A program made the translations under genes and the position numbers. The notes beneath the pieces were generated by a model that saw only the letters and a program-made list of their open reading frames with translations, did not search any database and was not told the origin of the DNA. Positions 9,181-17,225 of a stretch of 64,000 nt of DNA are shown one piece after another; the stretch's first letter is position 1; every line of letters begins with the position of its first letter. The DNA is from an uncultured Candidatus Entotheonella sp. GTDB lineage: Bacteria > Tectomicrobia > Entotheonellia > Entotheonellales > Entotheonellaceae. The stretch is taken from contig OX639990.1 of the NCBI GenBank assembly GCA_951828535.1, forward strand, positions 979,300 to 1,043,299, given 5' to 3'.

Positions 9181-9984
9181 TCAACGCAATACCGTGCCGC
9201 ACCCTTGCAGCGCCCGCCGGATGGGTTGTTCCAAGCGGGCGTCGCCCAGGATGACCGTGCCGACCCCGCCTTCCAGCGCCTCCCGCGCGCCCATGACCTT
9301 CTTTTTCATGCGCCCCTGGGCGATGTCCATGGCGGCGTCAAGCTGGTCGCGTTCAACGCACCGGACGAGCGAATCGGTGTCGTCGAGGTCGCGCAGCAGA
9401 CCCGGCACGTTCGACAGCATCACCAGGGTTTCGGCCTTGCAGGCAACCGCCAAGACAGCGGCGGCGCGGTCACCGTCCACGTTGATGATCTCGCTTTCGT
9501 AACTCAGCGCGGGCGGGCACAGGACCGGCGTGTAGCCGTTGTCCAGGAGCAGGGTGAGCAGGCCCATGTTGACGCGTTCGACGCGCCCCGTGAAGTCATC
9601 GCGCAGCACCCGGCGCTTACCGTCTTCGACAACCTTGATAGCCGCCTTACGCGTGCCTTCCATGCTGCGGCCATCAGCCCCGCACAGCCCGACGGCGTTG
9701 ACCCCGAGCTGTTGCAGGCGCTCGACGAACAGCTTGTTCAGCTTGCCAACGTAGGCCATGCAGAACAGCATCAGCGTCTCGCGGTCGGTGTATCGGCTCT
9801 GCATGCCCGACACCGAGGTGACGAAGCGCGGCGGTTTGCCCAGCGCCTCGGAGAGCACGTTCGTCTCATGGCTGGCACCATGCACGAGAATCAGCCGTTC
9901 ACCCTGTTGCGTGAGGTCCCGCACATCCTGGCAAACGGCGTCGATGGGAATACCCTCACCGCCGCCGACTTTTACGACGAGCAT
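9181..9984 (-). CDS. lysZ: LysZ-type [LysW]-aminoadipate/glutamate kinase
   Basis: The 267-residue amino-acid kinase fold protein resembles acetylglutamate kinase and phosphorylates the side-chain carboxylate of LysW-linked aminoadipate or glutamate. It starts MLVVKVGGGEG and contains LILVHGASHETN and the C-terminal GRMKKKVMGAREAL. The form without an N-acetylglutamate-type extension and the lysW/lysX neighbours indicate LysZ. GGAG lies 5 bases before the ATG. lysJ follows after a short gap. Whether the product is lysine, ornithine or both cannot be told from this gene. Confidence 0.88.
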   Translation of the reverse strand: MLVVKVGGGEGIPIDAVCQDVRDLTQQGERLILVHGASHETNVLSEALGKPPRFVTSVSGMQSRYTDRETLMLFCMAYVGKLNKLFVERLQQLGVNAVGLCGADGRSMEGTRKAAIKVVEDGKRRVLRDDFTGRVERVNMGLLTLLLDNGYTPVLCPPALSYESEIINVDGDRAAAVLAVACKAETLVMLSNVPGLLRDLDDTDSLVRCVERDQLDAAMDIAQGRMKKKVMGAREALEGGVGTVILGDARLEQPIRRALQGCGTVLR

Positions 9985-10139
9985 GACAACTCCATTGAGC
10001 GCAAATGTGGGTGTGCGTGCATCACGTCTTTATGGTGTTGCTGTATATCCCTTATTGTAGACGTCGTTCGGCAGTGAAGCTTATGTGCCCGCTGTAGCCG
10101 GTCAAATCCGACGCTGCGTTGGGTTAAGGGATACTCCTC

Positions 10140-10436
10140 TCAGGCCTCTTTCTTCCATGTTTTCAATTCTTCCTCAATAAAGTAGTTCACAAGGTCGCTG
10201 TACATTTTTTCGATGGCACCTGGAGCGAGACCTTCTTCTTCCGCCCAGCGTCTGCGTTGCTGTAGCATCGCCTGGAGGCGTTCCGGAGCCCGTACGGTCG
10301 CTGCGCTCGTTTTGAAGGGTGCCGCAGCCTGCACATACTGAAAGCGCTGGCCAAGCAGTGCAATGACCTCTCTATCAATTCTGTCAATCTCCGTGCGAAT
10401 GTCCTCCATGTGGCTGCATTCATTCGGCCGTTTCAC
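10140..10436 (-). CDS. PchB-like chorismate mutase / isochorismate pyruvate-lyase family protein
   Basis: This 98-residue all-alpha AroQ-fold protein resembles PchB: IRTEIDRIDREVIALLGQR, then FKTSAATVRAPERLQAML, RRRWAEEEGL and a C-terminal YFIEEEL helix. PchB cleaves isochorismate to salicylate and pyruvate and has weak chorismate mutase activity. Which reaction applies here is unknown. The GTG at 10436 is chosen because AAGGAG lies 7 bases upstream; an internal ATG at 10409 lacks such a site. It sits inside the LysW operon, between the broken toxin gene and lysZ. No salicylate or siderophore genes are nearby. Confidence 0.8.
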   Translation of the reverse strand: MKRPNECSHMEDIRTEIDRIDREVIALLGQRFQYVQAAAPFKTSAATVRAPERLQAMLQQRRRWAEEEGLAPGAIEKMYSDLVNYFIEEELKTWKKEA

Positions 10437-10477
10437 TCTTGTACTCCTTCTTAACGGTTTACAGCTGCGACCGATTG

Positions 10478-10771
10478 TCAGAGCCTATTAAGCCAATACA
10501 ATGGTTGACGGCGATGGTGAGCAACCGCGAGGATTTGAACCGTTCCTTCGGATTCCCGGAAAAGAATCGTGAACGGAAATCGTCCCAATCTGATGCGGCG
10601 GATGTCTGGTTGACGATCGATTGGGTAACGGTGCGGGGTCTCGCAGGCCTGCGTCAAAGCAGATTCGAACTCGGCGAGTTAGAACGCCCCAAGCCCTGGG
10701 TGGCGCTCCCCATAATATGCAACAGCTTCAAGATGCTCGGCTTCTGCCTCCGGATGGAACTGGTAATTCAC
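10478..10771 (-). pseudogene. RelE/ParE-type toxin with in-frame stop
   Basis: Translated on the minus strand from GTG at 10771, the frame reads YQFHPEAEAEHLEAVAYYGE, then PGLGAF-stop-LAEFESALTQACE. It continues to RRIRLGRFPFTILFRE and ends VAHHRRQPLYWLNRL. This is a complete 97-codon RelE/ParE toxin except for one TAA after GAF, near codon 33. A single base change, for example from TAC, explains it. The start overlaps the antitoxin stop (GTGA), as in a working pair. The toxin, an mRNA nuclease or gyrase inhibitor by family, is probably dead. Confidence 0.82.
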
Positions 10772-10992
10772 CTCAACAGCATCCTCGCTTTCCGCCGCAC
10801 CTCATCGGCAGAAACGGGCCGGACTTCCCCACGGTCAAGCTCGCGTGCTCGGCGGCTGGCCTCCGTCGACCATACGTCGTCTCGCTCCTCTTCAGATAGC
10901 GCATCAAGGCTCAACAGCAGCTTTTGAGCGAGTTGCGCACGATCTTCCAAGGACAGACGAAGCGCCTCCTGTTCAATAACTTTAGGATCCAA
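10768..10992 (-). CDS. Addiction-module antitoxin component (short helical family)
   Basis: The 74-residue protein starts MDPKVIEQEALRLSLEDRAQ and continues LAQKLLLSLDALSEEE. This pattern is typical of the putative addiction-module component family found before RelE/ParE toxins. It would bind and neutralise the toxin encoded immediately downstream with a 4-base overlap. That toxin carries a stop codon, so this looks like an orphaned antitoxin still read intact. No DNA-binding domain is obvious in this short protein. Confidence 0.8.
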   Translation of the reverse strand: MDPKVIEQEALRLSLEDRAQLAQKLLLSLDALSEEERDDVWSTEASRRARELDRGEVRPVSADEVRRKARMLLR

Positions 10993-11034
10993 ATCATCGC
11001 CTCCCTGCTTTTCGACTTTGTAGACTCCAACGCC

Positions 11035-11262
11035 TCACGAGCGGCCCTTATACAACAAACAGGTGCGAGATTGAACACACAGCATATTTTGCGGCGGTCT
11101 TAACGTCACCCTGGCGCAGCGCCTCCCGCCCATCGTCGATACGACACCCGGCCTCAAGAAACCGGTGCGGCGACCATTCTCCAGGCTGTTCCAGCAATTC
11201 CGCGTCAGCCTCTGGGACGTAGTTCCTTCATAAACCAGCTTCGTCCGTTTTCTCCTGCTCAT
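11035..11262 (-). pseudogene. Frameshifted small hypothetical gene
   Basis: Minus-strand frames can be joined into one small protein. MSRRKRTKLVYEG starts at 11262. A second frame gives YVPEADAELLEQPGEWSP, then CRIDDGREALRQGDVKTAAK and YA. A third gives VFNLAPV. At least two indels break it. I recognise the general look of a small uncharacterised protein often seen among toxin-antitoxin genes, but I have no family name. It lies between the hicBA remnant and the RelE/ParE-type pair. Confidence 0.55.
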
Positions 11263-11269
11263 TTCGCCG

Positions 11270-11341
11270 TTATAACGATTTAACACCCTCATAGGGAATA
11301 CCGCCGTGGGGAATTGTTCTGATCAGATCGACTCGCTTCAT
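11270..11341 (-). pseudogene. Truncated HicA-like toxin remnant
   Basis: The frame starts with an ATG that overlaps the hicB stop (ATGA), reads MKRVDLIRTI as HicA toxins do, then PHGGIPYEGVKSL and stops after 23 codons. HicA is normally about 60 residues with a catalytic His in a dsRBD-like fold. Most of it is therefore missing, and the gene is probably inactive. Confidence 0.6.
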
Positions 11342-11529
11342 GGCACGACCAGTTCATCAACTTTGTGGATGCCAAACAATTCCCCATTGGTCACGTCGCC
11401 ATAAATGTCTCGCAGGTGCTCTCGGAGGTCATCAAGCGTCTCGCCTTGCGTCCAATAGTCGGGATAGTCTTGGAGATAGCCAATCCACGCTCCATCTTCT
11501 TCCCAATAAACAAACTTTACGGTTTGCAT
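11338..11529 (-). CDS. HicB-like antitoxin
   Basis: The 63-residue protein has a HicB-like fold: MQTVKFVYWEEDGAWIGYLQ, YPDYWTQGETLDDLREHLRD, then IYGDVTNGEL. HicB proteins bind and inhibit the HicA RNase. The ATG at 11529 has GAGAGGGG 7 bases upstream and is better than the longer start at 11604. Order is hicB then a hicA remnant, with a 4-base overlap. The short form lacks the C-terminal DNA-binding domain of larger HicBs. It lies directly downstream of lysY in the LysW operon. Confidence 0.78.
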   Translation of the reverse strand: MQTVKFVYWEEDGAWIGYLQDYPDYWTQGETLDDLREHLRDIYGDVTNGELFGIHKVDELVVP

Positions 11530-11632
11530 TGCGGGACCCCTCTCGTGGTCCCTATGCGCTTGGATGTGAGTCAACATCGGAAACCAATCTCGTTGCTGTC
11601 GCAAAAAACCGGTCGGCCCGTTCCGCCACCCC

Positions 11633-12682
11633 TCACACCGGATGCAGGCCGGGGAAGGTCAGCCCAGTGGTTTCGTCAAGGCCCAGCATGCAGTTCATGG
11701 CCTGCACACCATTACCAGCGCCGCCTTTGACGAGATTATCCAGGGCACAGAGGACAACCACGCGACCACTGTGCGGGTCGCTCTCAAAGCCGACGTCGCA
11801 GAAATTGGAGCCGCTGAGAATTTTAGGTTCCGGGTAGCGGTACGCCCCCTGTTTCTCCTTCACGAGGCGCATGAACGGCTCGTCCTTGTAGGCCTCGCGG
11901 TACAGGCTGCGGATGTCGTTCTCGCGCAGGGGCGGGTCCAGGAAAACGTGTGAGGTGGTCAGTACGCCGCGCACCATCTCAATGGCGGTGGCCGAGAAGT
12001 GCACCGACAGCGACGTGTTGCCGCTCAACTCCTGGATGACCTCTGCGGTGTGGCGGTGACCCGTGGGCTTGAAGGAACGCACGGCGCCGTGGCGTTCCGG
12101 GTGATGCGAGGCGAGGCTGGGCTTGTTGCCGGAGGCCGAGGAGCCGACCTTGGCTTCGACGACAATCGGCGCCTCCGGGGCCAGGAGGCCGGCGCGAGCC
12201 AGGGGATAAAGGCCGAGCAACGTGGCGGTGGCCAGGCAGCCGGCGCCGCTGACATGGGTCGCGAAGGCCAGGGCGTCGCGGTGCAATTCGGGAATACCGT
12301 AGACGAATGAGGACAGTCGTTCCGGACAGACGTGATCGTGCCCGTACCAAGTCTTGTACAGGAGTGGGTCCCGTAGCCGGAAATCGCTGCTCAGATCGAT
12401 GATCCGTTCACTCAGGGCTTGCAGCGCTTCCAAACGGCTTTGGGTCATGCCGTGGGGGAGGGCGAGGAAGAGAATGTCGCAATCCTGCAACTCGTCCATG
12501 CGGACGAATTTGAGGCGCGTCTGGCGGCGCAGGTTGGGATGCACCTGGTGCAGGAATTTACCCCGGTTGCTTTCCGAGGTGACCTGCGTCAGCTCCACCG
12601 CCGGATGCTGCAGGAGCAGCCGCACCAACTCGCCGCCGATGTAGCCCGAGCCTCCCGCCACGGCAACCGTGAGGCGGCTCAT
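11633..12682 (-). CDS. lysY: LysY-type [LysW]-aminoadipate/glutamate phosphate reductase
   Basis: This 349-residue ArgC-like NADPH-dependent semialdehyde dehydrogenase reduces the LysW-linked acyl phosphate. The N-terminal Rossmann motif [18 protein letters not shown] is clear. The catalytic Cys is in [20 protein letters not shown], and a downstream His lies in the [12 protein letters not shown] region. The ATG at 12682 overlaps the lysX stop (ATGA), which rules out the longer upstream start. The protein ends [20 protein letters not shown], typical of the family. Downstream the operon is interrupted by the hicB locus. Confidence 0.9.
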   Translation of the reverse strand: MSRLTVAVAGGSGYIGGELVRLLLQHPAVELTQVTSESNRGKFLHQVHPNLRRQTRLKFVRMDELQDCDILFLALPHGMTQSRLEALQALSERIIDLSSDFRLRDPLLYKTWYGHDHVCPERLSSFVYGIPELHRDALAFATHVSGAGCLATATLLGLYPLARAGLLAPEAPIVVEAKVGSSASGNKPSLASHHPERHGAVRSFKPTGHRHTAEVIQELSGNTSLSVHFSATAIEMVRGVLTTSHVFLDPPLRENDIRSLYREAYKDEPFMRLVKEKQGAYRYPEPKILSGSNFCDVGFESDPHSGRVVVLCALDNLVKGGAGNGVQAMNCMLGLDETTGLTFPGLHPV

Positions 12683-13524
12683 GCCGACGCCTCTTGGCGA
12701 ATATATTCGACCATCTTGCGCGGGATATCGACGCCGGTCGTGTCGATGCTGTTGCGAAACTCCATGGTGTAATTGACCTCGTTCACCCACAGGCCGTCTG
12801 GTTTTTCCAGCAGGTCGACCGCCAGTATGCCGCCGCCGACGGCCTTGGCCGCGGCACGCGACAGGGCATCAATCTCCGGCGTGACGGGGCAGTTCGACGC
12901 CTTGCCGCCCAGGGCCGTGTTGGTGATCCAGTGGTCGGAGGTGCGGTAGATGGCGCAGATCGTTTCGTCGCCGACAACGAAGGAGCGTATGTCGTAGCCC
13001 GGTTTGTCGATGTATTCCTGTATGTAATAAATGGAATGGTGATACGACCCCAGGATCTGCTTGTGCTCGAGCACCGCCTCAGCCGCCTGGCGGTCGTTGA
13101 TCTTCGCCACCAAGCGGCCCCACGAACCGACGCAGGGCTTGAGAACGACGGGATAGCCGAGTTGCTCGATGGCCTCCAGGGCGGACTCCGGGGTAAAGGC
13201 GACCAGGTTGCGGGGCACCGGCAGGTTATGCTGCCGCAGCGCCTGCGTGGTAAGGAGCTTGTCGCCGCAGACGTGGGCAGTGTGGGCGGTGTTGACGGTC
13301 TTGATGCCCCAGTCGTTGAGTATGTGGAGGGCGTATTGGGCGCGCGAGTGGTTGATGGCGCGTTCGAGGATGAGGTCGTATTTGCGGAACGGGGCGGGGT
13401 CGTGCAGGTCGAAAATCAACGTCCGATCATCGAGTTTTTCGTAGGCCGTGCCATGGGCTTTGAGCGCCTCAAACAAGAGCTTTTCCTCAACCCGGATGCG
13501 AGAACACAGTATCCCAACAAGCAT
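12679..13524 (-). CDS. lysX: LysX-type LysW--amino acid ligase (ATP-grasp)
   Basis: The 281-residue RimK-like ATP-grasp ligase joins the alpha-amino group of 2-aminoadipate (LysX) or glutamate (ArgX) to the C-terminal Glu of LysW. ATP-grasp landmarks include [19 protein letters not shown] and [20 protein letters not shown], close to the Thermus LysX pattern. The substrate-selecting loop reads [16 protein letters not shown], but I cannot assign lysine versus arginine use with certainty. It lies 9 bases after lysW and overlaps lysY by 4 bases. Confidence 0.92.
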   Translation of the reverse strand: MLVGILCSRIRVEEKLLFEALKAHGTAYEKLDDRTLIFDLHDPAPFRKYDLILERAINHSRAQYALHILNDWGIKTVNTAHTAHVCGDKLLTTQALRQHNLPVPRNLVAFTPESALEAIEQLGYPVVLKPCVGSWGRLVAKINDRQAAEAVLEHKQILGSYHHSIYYIQEYIDKPGYDIRSFVVGDETICAIYRTSDHWITNTALGGKASNCPVTPEIDALSRAAAKAVGGGILAVDLLEKPDGLWVNEVNYTMEFRNSIDTTGVDIPRKMVEYIRQEASA

Positions 13525-13533
13525 GTGTGCGTC

Positions 13534-13698
13534 CTATTCTCCCCAGTCCTCTTCTTCGTCAGGCGCCAGGGCCAATTTCAGCGGGTCTTCGCTGATCACT
13601 TCCAGCTCGGCGCCACACTCCTCGCACAAGATGATTTCGCCTGTCTCAAGATCGTTATCCACTGGGACATCCGCTTCACATTCCGGGCACGATGTCAT
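13534..13698 (-). CDS. lysW: Amino-group carrier protein LysW
   Basis: This 54-residue acidic protein has the sequence start MTSCPECEADVPVD, a second CxxC in ILCEECGAELEV, and the C-terminus DEEEDWGE. The two CxxC pairs form a zinc site. The EDWGE tail, with its terminal Glu, is the hallmark of LysW, which carries and protects the amino group of pathway intermediates. GAGGGAG lies about 8 bases before the ATG. It is the first gene of the operon and identifies the whole cluster as a LysW-dependent pathway. Confidence 0.95.
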   Translation of the reverse strand: MTSCPECEADVPVDNDLETGEIILCEECGAELEVISEDPLKLALAPDEEEDWGE

Positions 13699-13837
13699 TT
13701 TTTTTCTCCCTCAACAATATGCTATGGTTCAGATTCTGCGCCCAAAGGCGACGAAAATCCTACGGCATGCCTATTCGACTTGCAACCGCCCAGGACGCGC
13801 TGATCGACAACGCATTTTATCGCGAGGACAGAGGGAT

Positions 13838-16708
13838 ATGGACGACTTACGCCGGGACTTGGAGAAACACATCGACGGGCAGGTGCGTTTCGACACGTTC
13901 ACCCGCCTGTTGTACAGCACCGACGCCAGCATTTACCAGATCGAGCCGTTGGGCGTGGTGATACCCCGCCACGCCGATGACGTCGAGGCGACGGTGCGAG
14001 TGGCCCGGCAGCATGGCGTTCCGGTGTTGCCGCGCGGCGGCGGCACGGCGCTGGCTGGGCAGAGCGTGGGCCGGGCGGTCATTCTCGACATGTCCAATTA
14101 CATGCACCAAGTGCTGGAGCTGAACACCGAGGAGCAGTGGGCGTGGGTGCAACCGGGTGTGGTGCAGGATCAGCTCAATGCCTACCTGCGGCCGCACGGG
14201 TTCCTGTTCGGGCCCGATACCTCGACCAGCAGCCGCGCCACGATAGGCGGCATGATCGGCAATAACTCGGCCGGCGCGCGTTCCATTCTCTACGGCAAGA
14301 CAATCGACCACGTCCTCGAACTCAAGGTGGTGCTTTCGGATGGCAGCACGGCGCTATTCAAACCCATGGAGAAGCCGGAGGTCGAGCAGATTATCCGCGA
14401 CGACACGCTGGAGGCCGGTATCTACCGCGACGTGCTACGGGTCGCTCAAGACAACCGCGATGAGGTTCTGGAGCGCTATCCGAAGCTGCTGCGCCGGGTG
14501 AGCGGCTACAACCTGGAGGAGTTCATCACCGACGAGCCGACGAATCTTGCCAAAATGGTGGTCGGCTCGGAAGGCACGCTTGCCGCGGTCACGGCAGCCA
14601 AGGTGCGCATCATGCCCCGTCCGCAGGCCACGGCCGTATTGGTCACCCATTTCGACGACCTGATTGCGGCGGTCGAAGCCACCGAAGCGATTCTGCCTTA
14701 CGAGCCCTCGGCCATTGAGATGGTCGACCGCAAGATCGTCGAGGGCGCCCGCGCCGCCAAGGAATTCGCCGGGCGGCTGCCTTTCCTGCAGGGAGAGCCG
14801 GATGCTTTGGTCGTCTCGGAGTTTTATGGGGACTCGCCGCAAGAGGTCGCCGACAAGGTCGAACAACTGGAAGCAAGTCTGCGGCGGCAGAAGTGGGGCT
14901 ACGCCTACTCCCCGGCCTTGACGGCGCCGGCGCAGGCCGACGTCTGGAAAATGCGCAAGGCGGGCCTGGGTATTCTGATGGGCACCCGCGACGCCCGCAA
15001 GCCGGTCGCGTTCGTCGAGGACACCGCGGTCGATCCGGCCAAGCTGCCGGAATTCCTGCGGCGCTTCCGCCAGGTCATCGCCGACCACGACACCACTGCC
15101 GGCTATTACGGCCATTCCAGCGTCGGTTGCCTGCACATCCGGCCCGGCATTGACCTCAAGAACCAGGCCGGCGTTGACAAGATGGTCGACATGATGCGGG
15201 AGATCAGCGACCTCGTCGTCGAATTCGGCGGCTGCATGAGCGGCGAGCACGGCGACGGCCTGGCCCGCAGCTGGCTCAACGAGAAGCATTTCGGCCCCAC
15301 GCTCTACCAAGCGTTCAAAGACGTGAAACGCGCCTTTGACCCCGATAACCGCATGAATCCCGGCAAGGTGGTGGACGGACCCGCGCCGACAGAGAACCTG
15401 CGCCACGGGCCGACGTACCGCGCGATTGATTTCAAGACCAACCTCGACTTCACCCGTGACGGCGGTTTTGCCACCGCCATCGACATGTGCAACGGCAACG
15501 GCGCCTGCCGCAAGCTCAGCGAAGGAACGATGTGCCCGTCGTACATGGCCACGCGCGACGAGACGCACTCGACCCGCGGGCGCGCCAACGCCCTGCGGGC
15601 GGTGCTTTCCGGCCGCGTGCCGCAGGAAGCGTTCACCAGCAAGGCCATGTACGACACCCTCGACCTGTGTCTCGAATGCAAGGCGTGCAAGACGGAATGC
15701 CCTTCGAACGTGGACATGGCCAAGCTGAAATATGAGATGTTGAGCCACTATTACGCCCGCCACGGCATGCCGCTGCGGTCAAGGATTTTCGCCAACATCG
15801 CGACGGTCAACCGGCTGGGGCACCTCTTGGCGCCCATCTCTAACCGGCTAGCCCGACAGCCGTTGGCCAAATGGCTGCAAGGGCGTCTCGGGTTGGCTGC
15901 GCAGAGGACGCTGCCGGCATTCGCGTCCGAGACGTTCAGTAACTGGTTCCATGCTCAGCGGCCCCCAATCCGGAATGGCAAGCGGGGCACGGTCGTGCTG
16001 TTTCACGACACCTTCATGGAATACAACCAGCCCGAGGTTGGCCAAGCCACCGCCAAGCTGTTGCAGGCTGCCGGTTACGAGGTCACGTTGGTCGCCCGGA
16101 AATGCTGTGGCCGCCCGGCAATTTCCAAAGGCAGCCTGGAGCAGGCGCGCGAATACGCCCGCTACAACATCGCCCTGCTGGCGCCGTATGCGCGTCAGGG
16201 CATGCCGATCATCGGCGTCGAACCCAGTTGCATTCTGACGCTGCGGGACGACTACCTGGATCTGGTACCCGGACCTGATGCCCAACGGGTGGCGGATCAC
16301 GCCATCAGCATCGACGAGTTTCTCCATCAGCTTCAGCAACGCGATGAACTGGACCTGACGTTCACCGATGCCCCCAAGCGTCTGTTGTTGCATGGCCATT
16401 GTCATCAGAAAGCGCTGGTCGGCACCGCGCCGACGCTGGCCCTGTTGCGGCTGCCGTCGGGCTACGAGGTGGAAGAAATCGCCTCGGGCTGCTGCGGCAT
16501 GGCCGGCTCGTTTGGCTACGAGGCGGAGCATTACGACCTGTCGATGGACATCGGCAGGCAGCGCCTGTTCCCGGCGGTAGAGGGCGCCGAGCCTGACGTG
16601 GAGATCGTGGCAGACGGCATTTCCTGCCGGCAGCAAATCCAACATGCGACCGGCCGGACGGCACGTCATCTGGTAGAGGTGCTGTGGGAGGCCGTCGCGT
16701 CTGAATAG
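13838..16708 (+). CDS. FAD-binding and Fe-S D-2-hydroxyacid dehydrogenase/oxidase (GlcD-GlcF type fusion)
   Basis: The 956-residue protein fuses several domains. They are a PCMH-type FAD domain (PRGGGTALAGQSVG, TIGGMIGNNSAGARS), an FAD-oxidase C-terminal domain, a [4Fe-4S] ferredoxin part (CxxCxxxCP in CLECKACKTECPSN, plus CNGNGACRK...CP), and two CCG domains (CCGRPAISKG, CCGMAGSFGYEAEH). This layout is used to oxidise D-lactate, glycolate or D-2-hydroxyglutarate and pass electrons to quinones or cytochromes. The substrate is undetermined. The start at 13838 is chosen where homology begins. The gene is divergent from lysW. Confidence 0.9.
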   Translation: MDDLRRDLEKHIDGQVRFDTFTRLLYSTDASIYQIEPLGVVIPRHADDVEATVRVARQHGVPVLPRGGGTALAGQSVGRAVILDMSNYMHQVLELNTEEQWAWVQPGVVQDQLNAYLRPHGFLFGPDTSTSSRATIGGMIGNNSAGARSILYGKTIDHVLELKVVLSDGSTALFKPMEKPEVEQIIRDDTLEAGIYRDVLRVAQDNRDEVLERYPKLLRRVSGYNLEEFITDEPTNLAKMVVGSEGTLAAVTAAKVRIMPRPQATAVLVTHFDDLIAAVEATEAILPYEPSAIEMVDRKIVEGARAAKEFAGRLPFLQGEPDALVVSEFYGDSPQEVADKVEQLEASLRRQKWGYAYSPALTAPAQADVWKMRKAGLGILMGTRDARKPVAFVEDTAVDPAKLPEFLRRFRQVIADHDTTAGYYGHSSVGCLHIRPGIDLKNQAGVDKMVDMMREISDLVVEFGGCMSGEHGDGLARSWLNEKHFGPTLYQAFKDVKRAFDPDNRMNPGKVVDGPAPTENLRHGPTYRAIDFKTNLDFTRDGGFATAIDMCNGNGACRKLSEGTMCPSYMATRDETHSTRGRANALRAVLSGRVPQEAFTSKAMYDTLDLCLECKACKTECPSNVDMAKLKYEMLSHYYARHGMPLRSRIFANIATVNRLGHLLAPISNRLARQPLAKWLQGRLGLAAQRTLPAFASETFSNWFHAQRPPIRNGKRGTVVLFHDTFMEYNQPEVGQATAKLLQAAGYEVTLVARKCCGRPAISKGSLEQAREYARYNIALLAPYARQGMPIIGVEPSCILTLRDDYLDLVPGPDAQRVADHAISIDEFLHQLQQRDELDLTFTDAPKRLLLHGHCHQKALVGTAPTLALLRLPSGYEVEEIASGCCGMAGSFGYEAEHYDLSMDIGRQRLFPAVEGAEPDVEIVADGISCRQQIQHATGRTARHLVEVLWEAVASE

Positions 16709-16809
16709 CCAGTCAAAGCCGTCTGCGGCGGCACCTTTTTTGTTACAATTGCGCTATCCATTTGGGGAAAGGTATGTTGATGTCAACCGTGGGTTTAGAG
16801 GGGAATTTG

Positions 16810-17202
16810 ATGGCTGATTTCGACGACGTTAAAGCGTTCGTGCAGGAGCTTCAGCTTTCCATCGTGAACGAGGATCCGCCGGAGGGCATTCTCGTGGTCG
16901 ATGACGAAGAACGCGGCATCAAGAACCTGGTGATCGACTGCGATGACCCCGTGTTGATTTTTGAGCAGATGATCATGGAAGTCCCGGGGCGCCCTGGCGA
17001 CATGTTCAAGCGCTTGCTGCAAATGAATCGCACCCTGGTCCATGGGGCGTTTGTCCTGGACGAAGAGGGCAGGCGGGTTCTTTTTCGCGATACGTTGCAA
17101 CTTGCCAATCTCGATCTGAATGAAGTGGAAGGGACGGTTGAGGCCCTGAGTCTGGCCTTGGCTGAAAACGCCGCGGAACTGATTGCGTTCAGCCATCAGT
17201 AG
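16810..17202 (+). CDS. YbjN-like / type III secretion chaperone-fold protein
   Basis: The 130-residue protein begins MADFDDVKAFVQELQL and continues EDPPEGILVVDDEERGIKNL, FEQMIMEVPGRPGDMFKRLL and LNEVEGTVEALSLALAENA. This is a YbjN/CesT-like fold of unknown biochemical role. GAGGGG lies 6 bases before the ATG at 16810; an ATG at 16780 with GGGGAAAGG upstream is also possible. It stands 23 bases before pspA, a pairing seen in several lineages, so it probably works with PspA in envelope stress. Confidence 0.7.
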   Translation: MADFDDVKAFVQELQLSIVNEDPPEGILVVDDEERGIKNLVIDCDDPVLIFEQMIMEVPGRPGDMFKRLLQMNRTLVHGAFVLDEEGRRVLFRDTLQLANLDLNEVEGTVEALSLALAENAAELIAFSHQ

Positions 17203-17225
17203 CGTCAACACAGGGAGATCACGTC

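Noticed and set aside
14435-15763. 442-codon antisense frame across the FAD/Fe-S dehydrogenase
   Set aside because: The true gene on the plus strand has clear domain motifs throughout. The antisense translation has a low-complexity His/Arg/Gly-rich composition.
16725-16745. GGCACCTTTTTTGT as a possible sigma-54 promoter before the YbjN/pspA pair
   Set aside because: GG at -24 is present, but the invariant GC at -12 is GT, and no enhancer-binding gene such as pspF is nearby.
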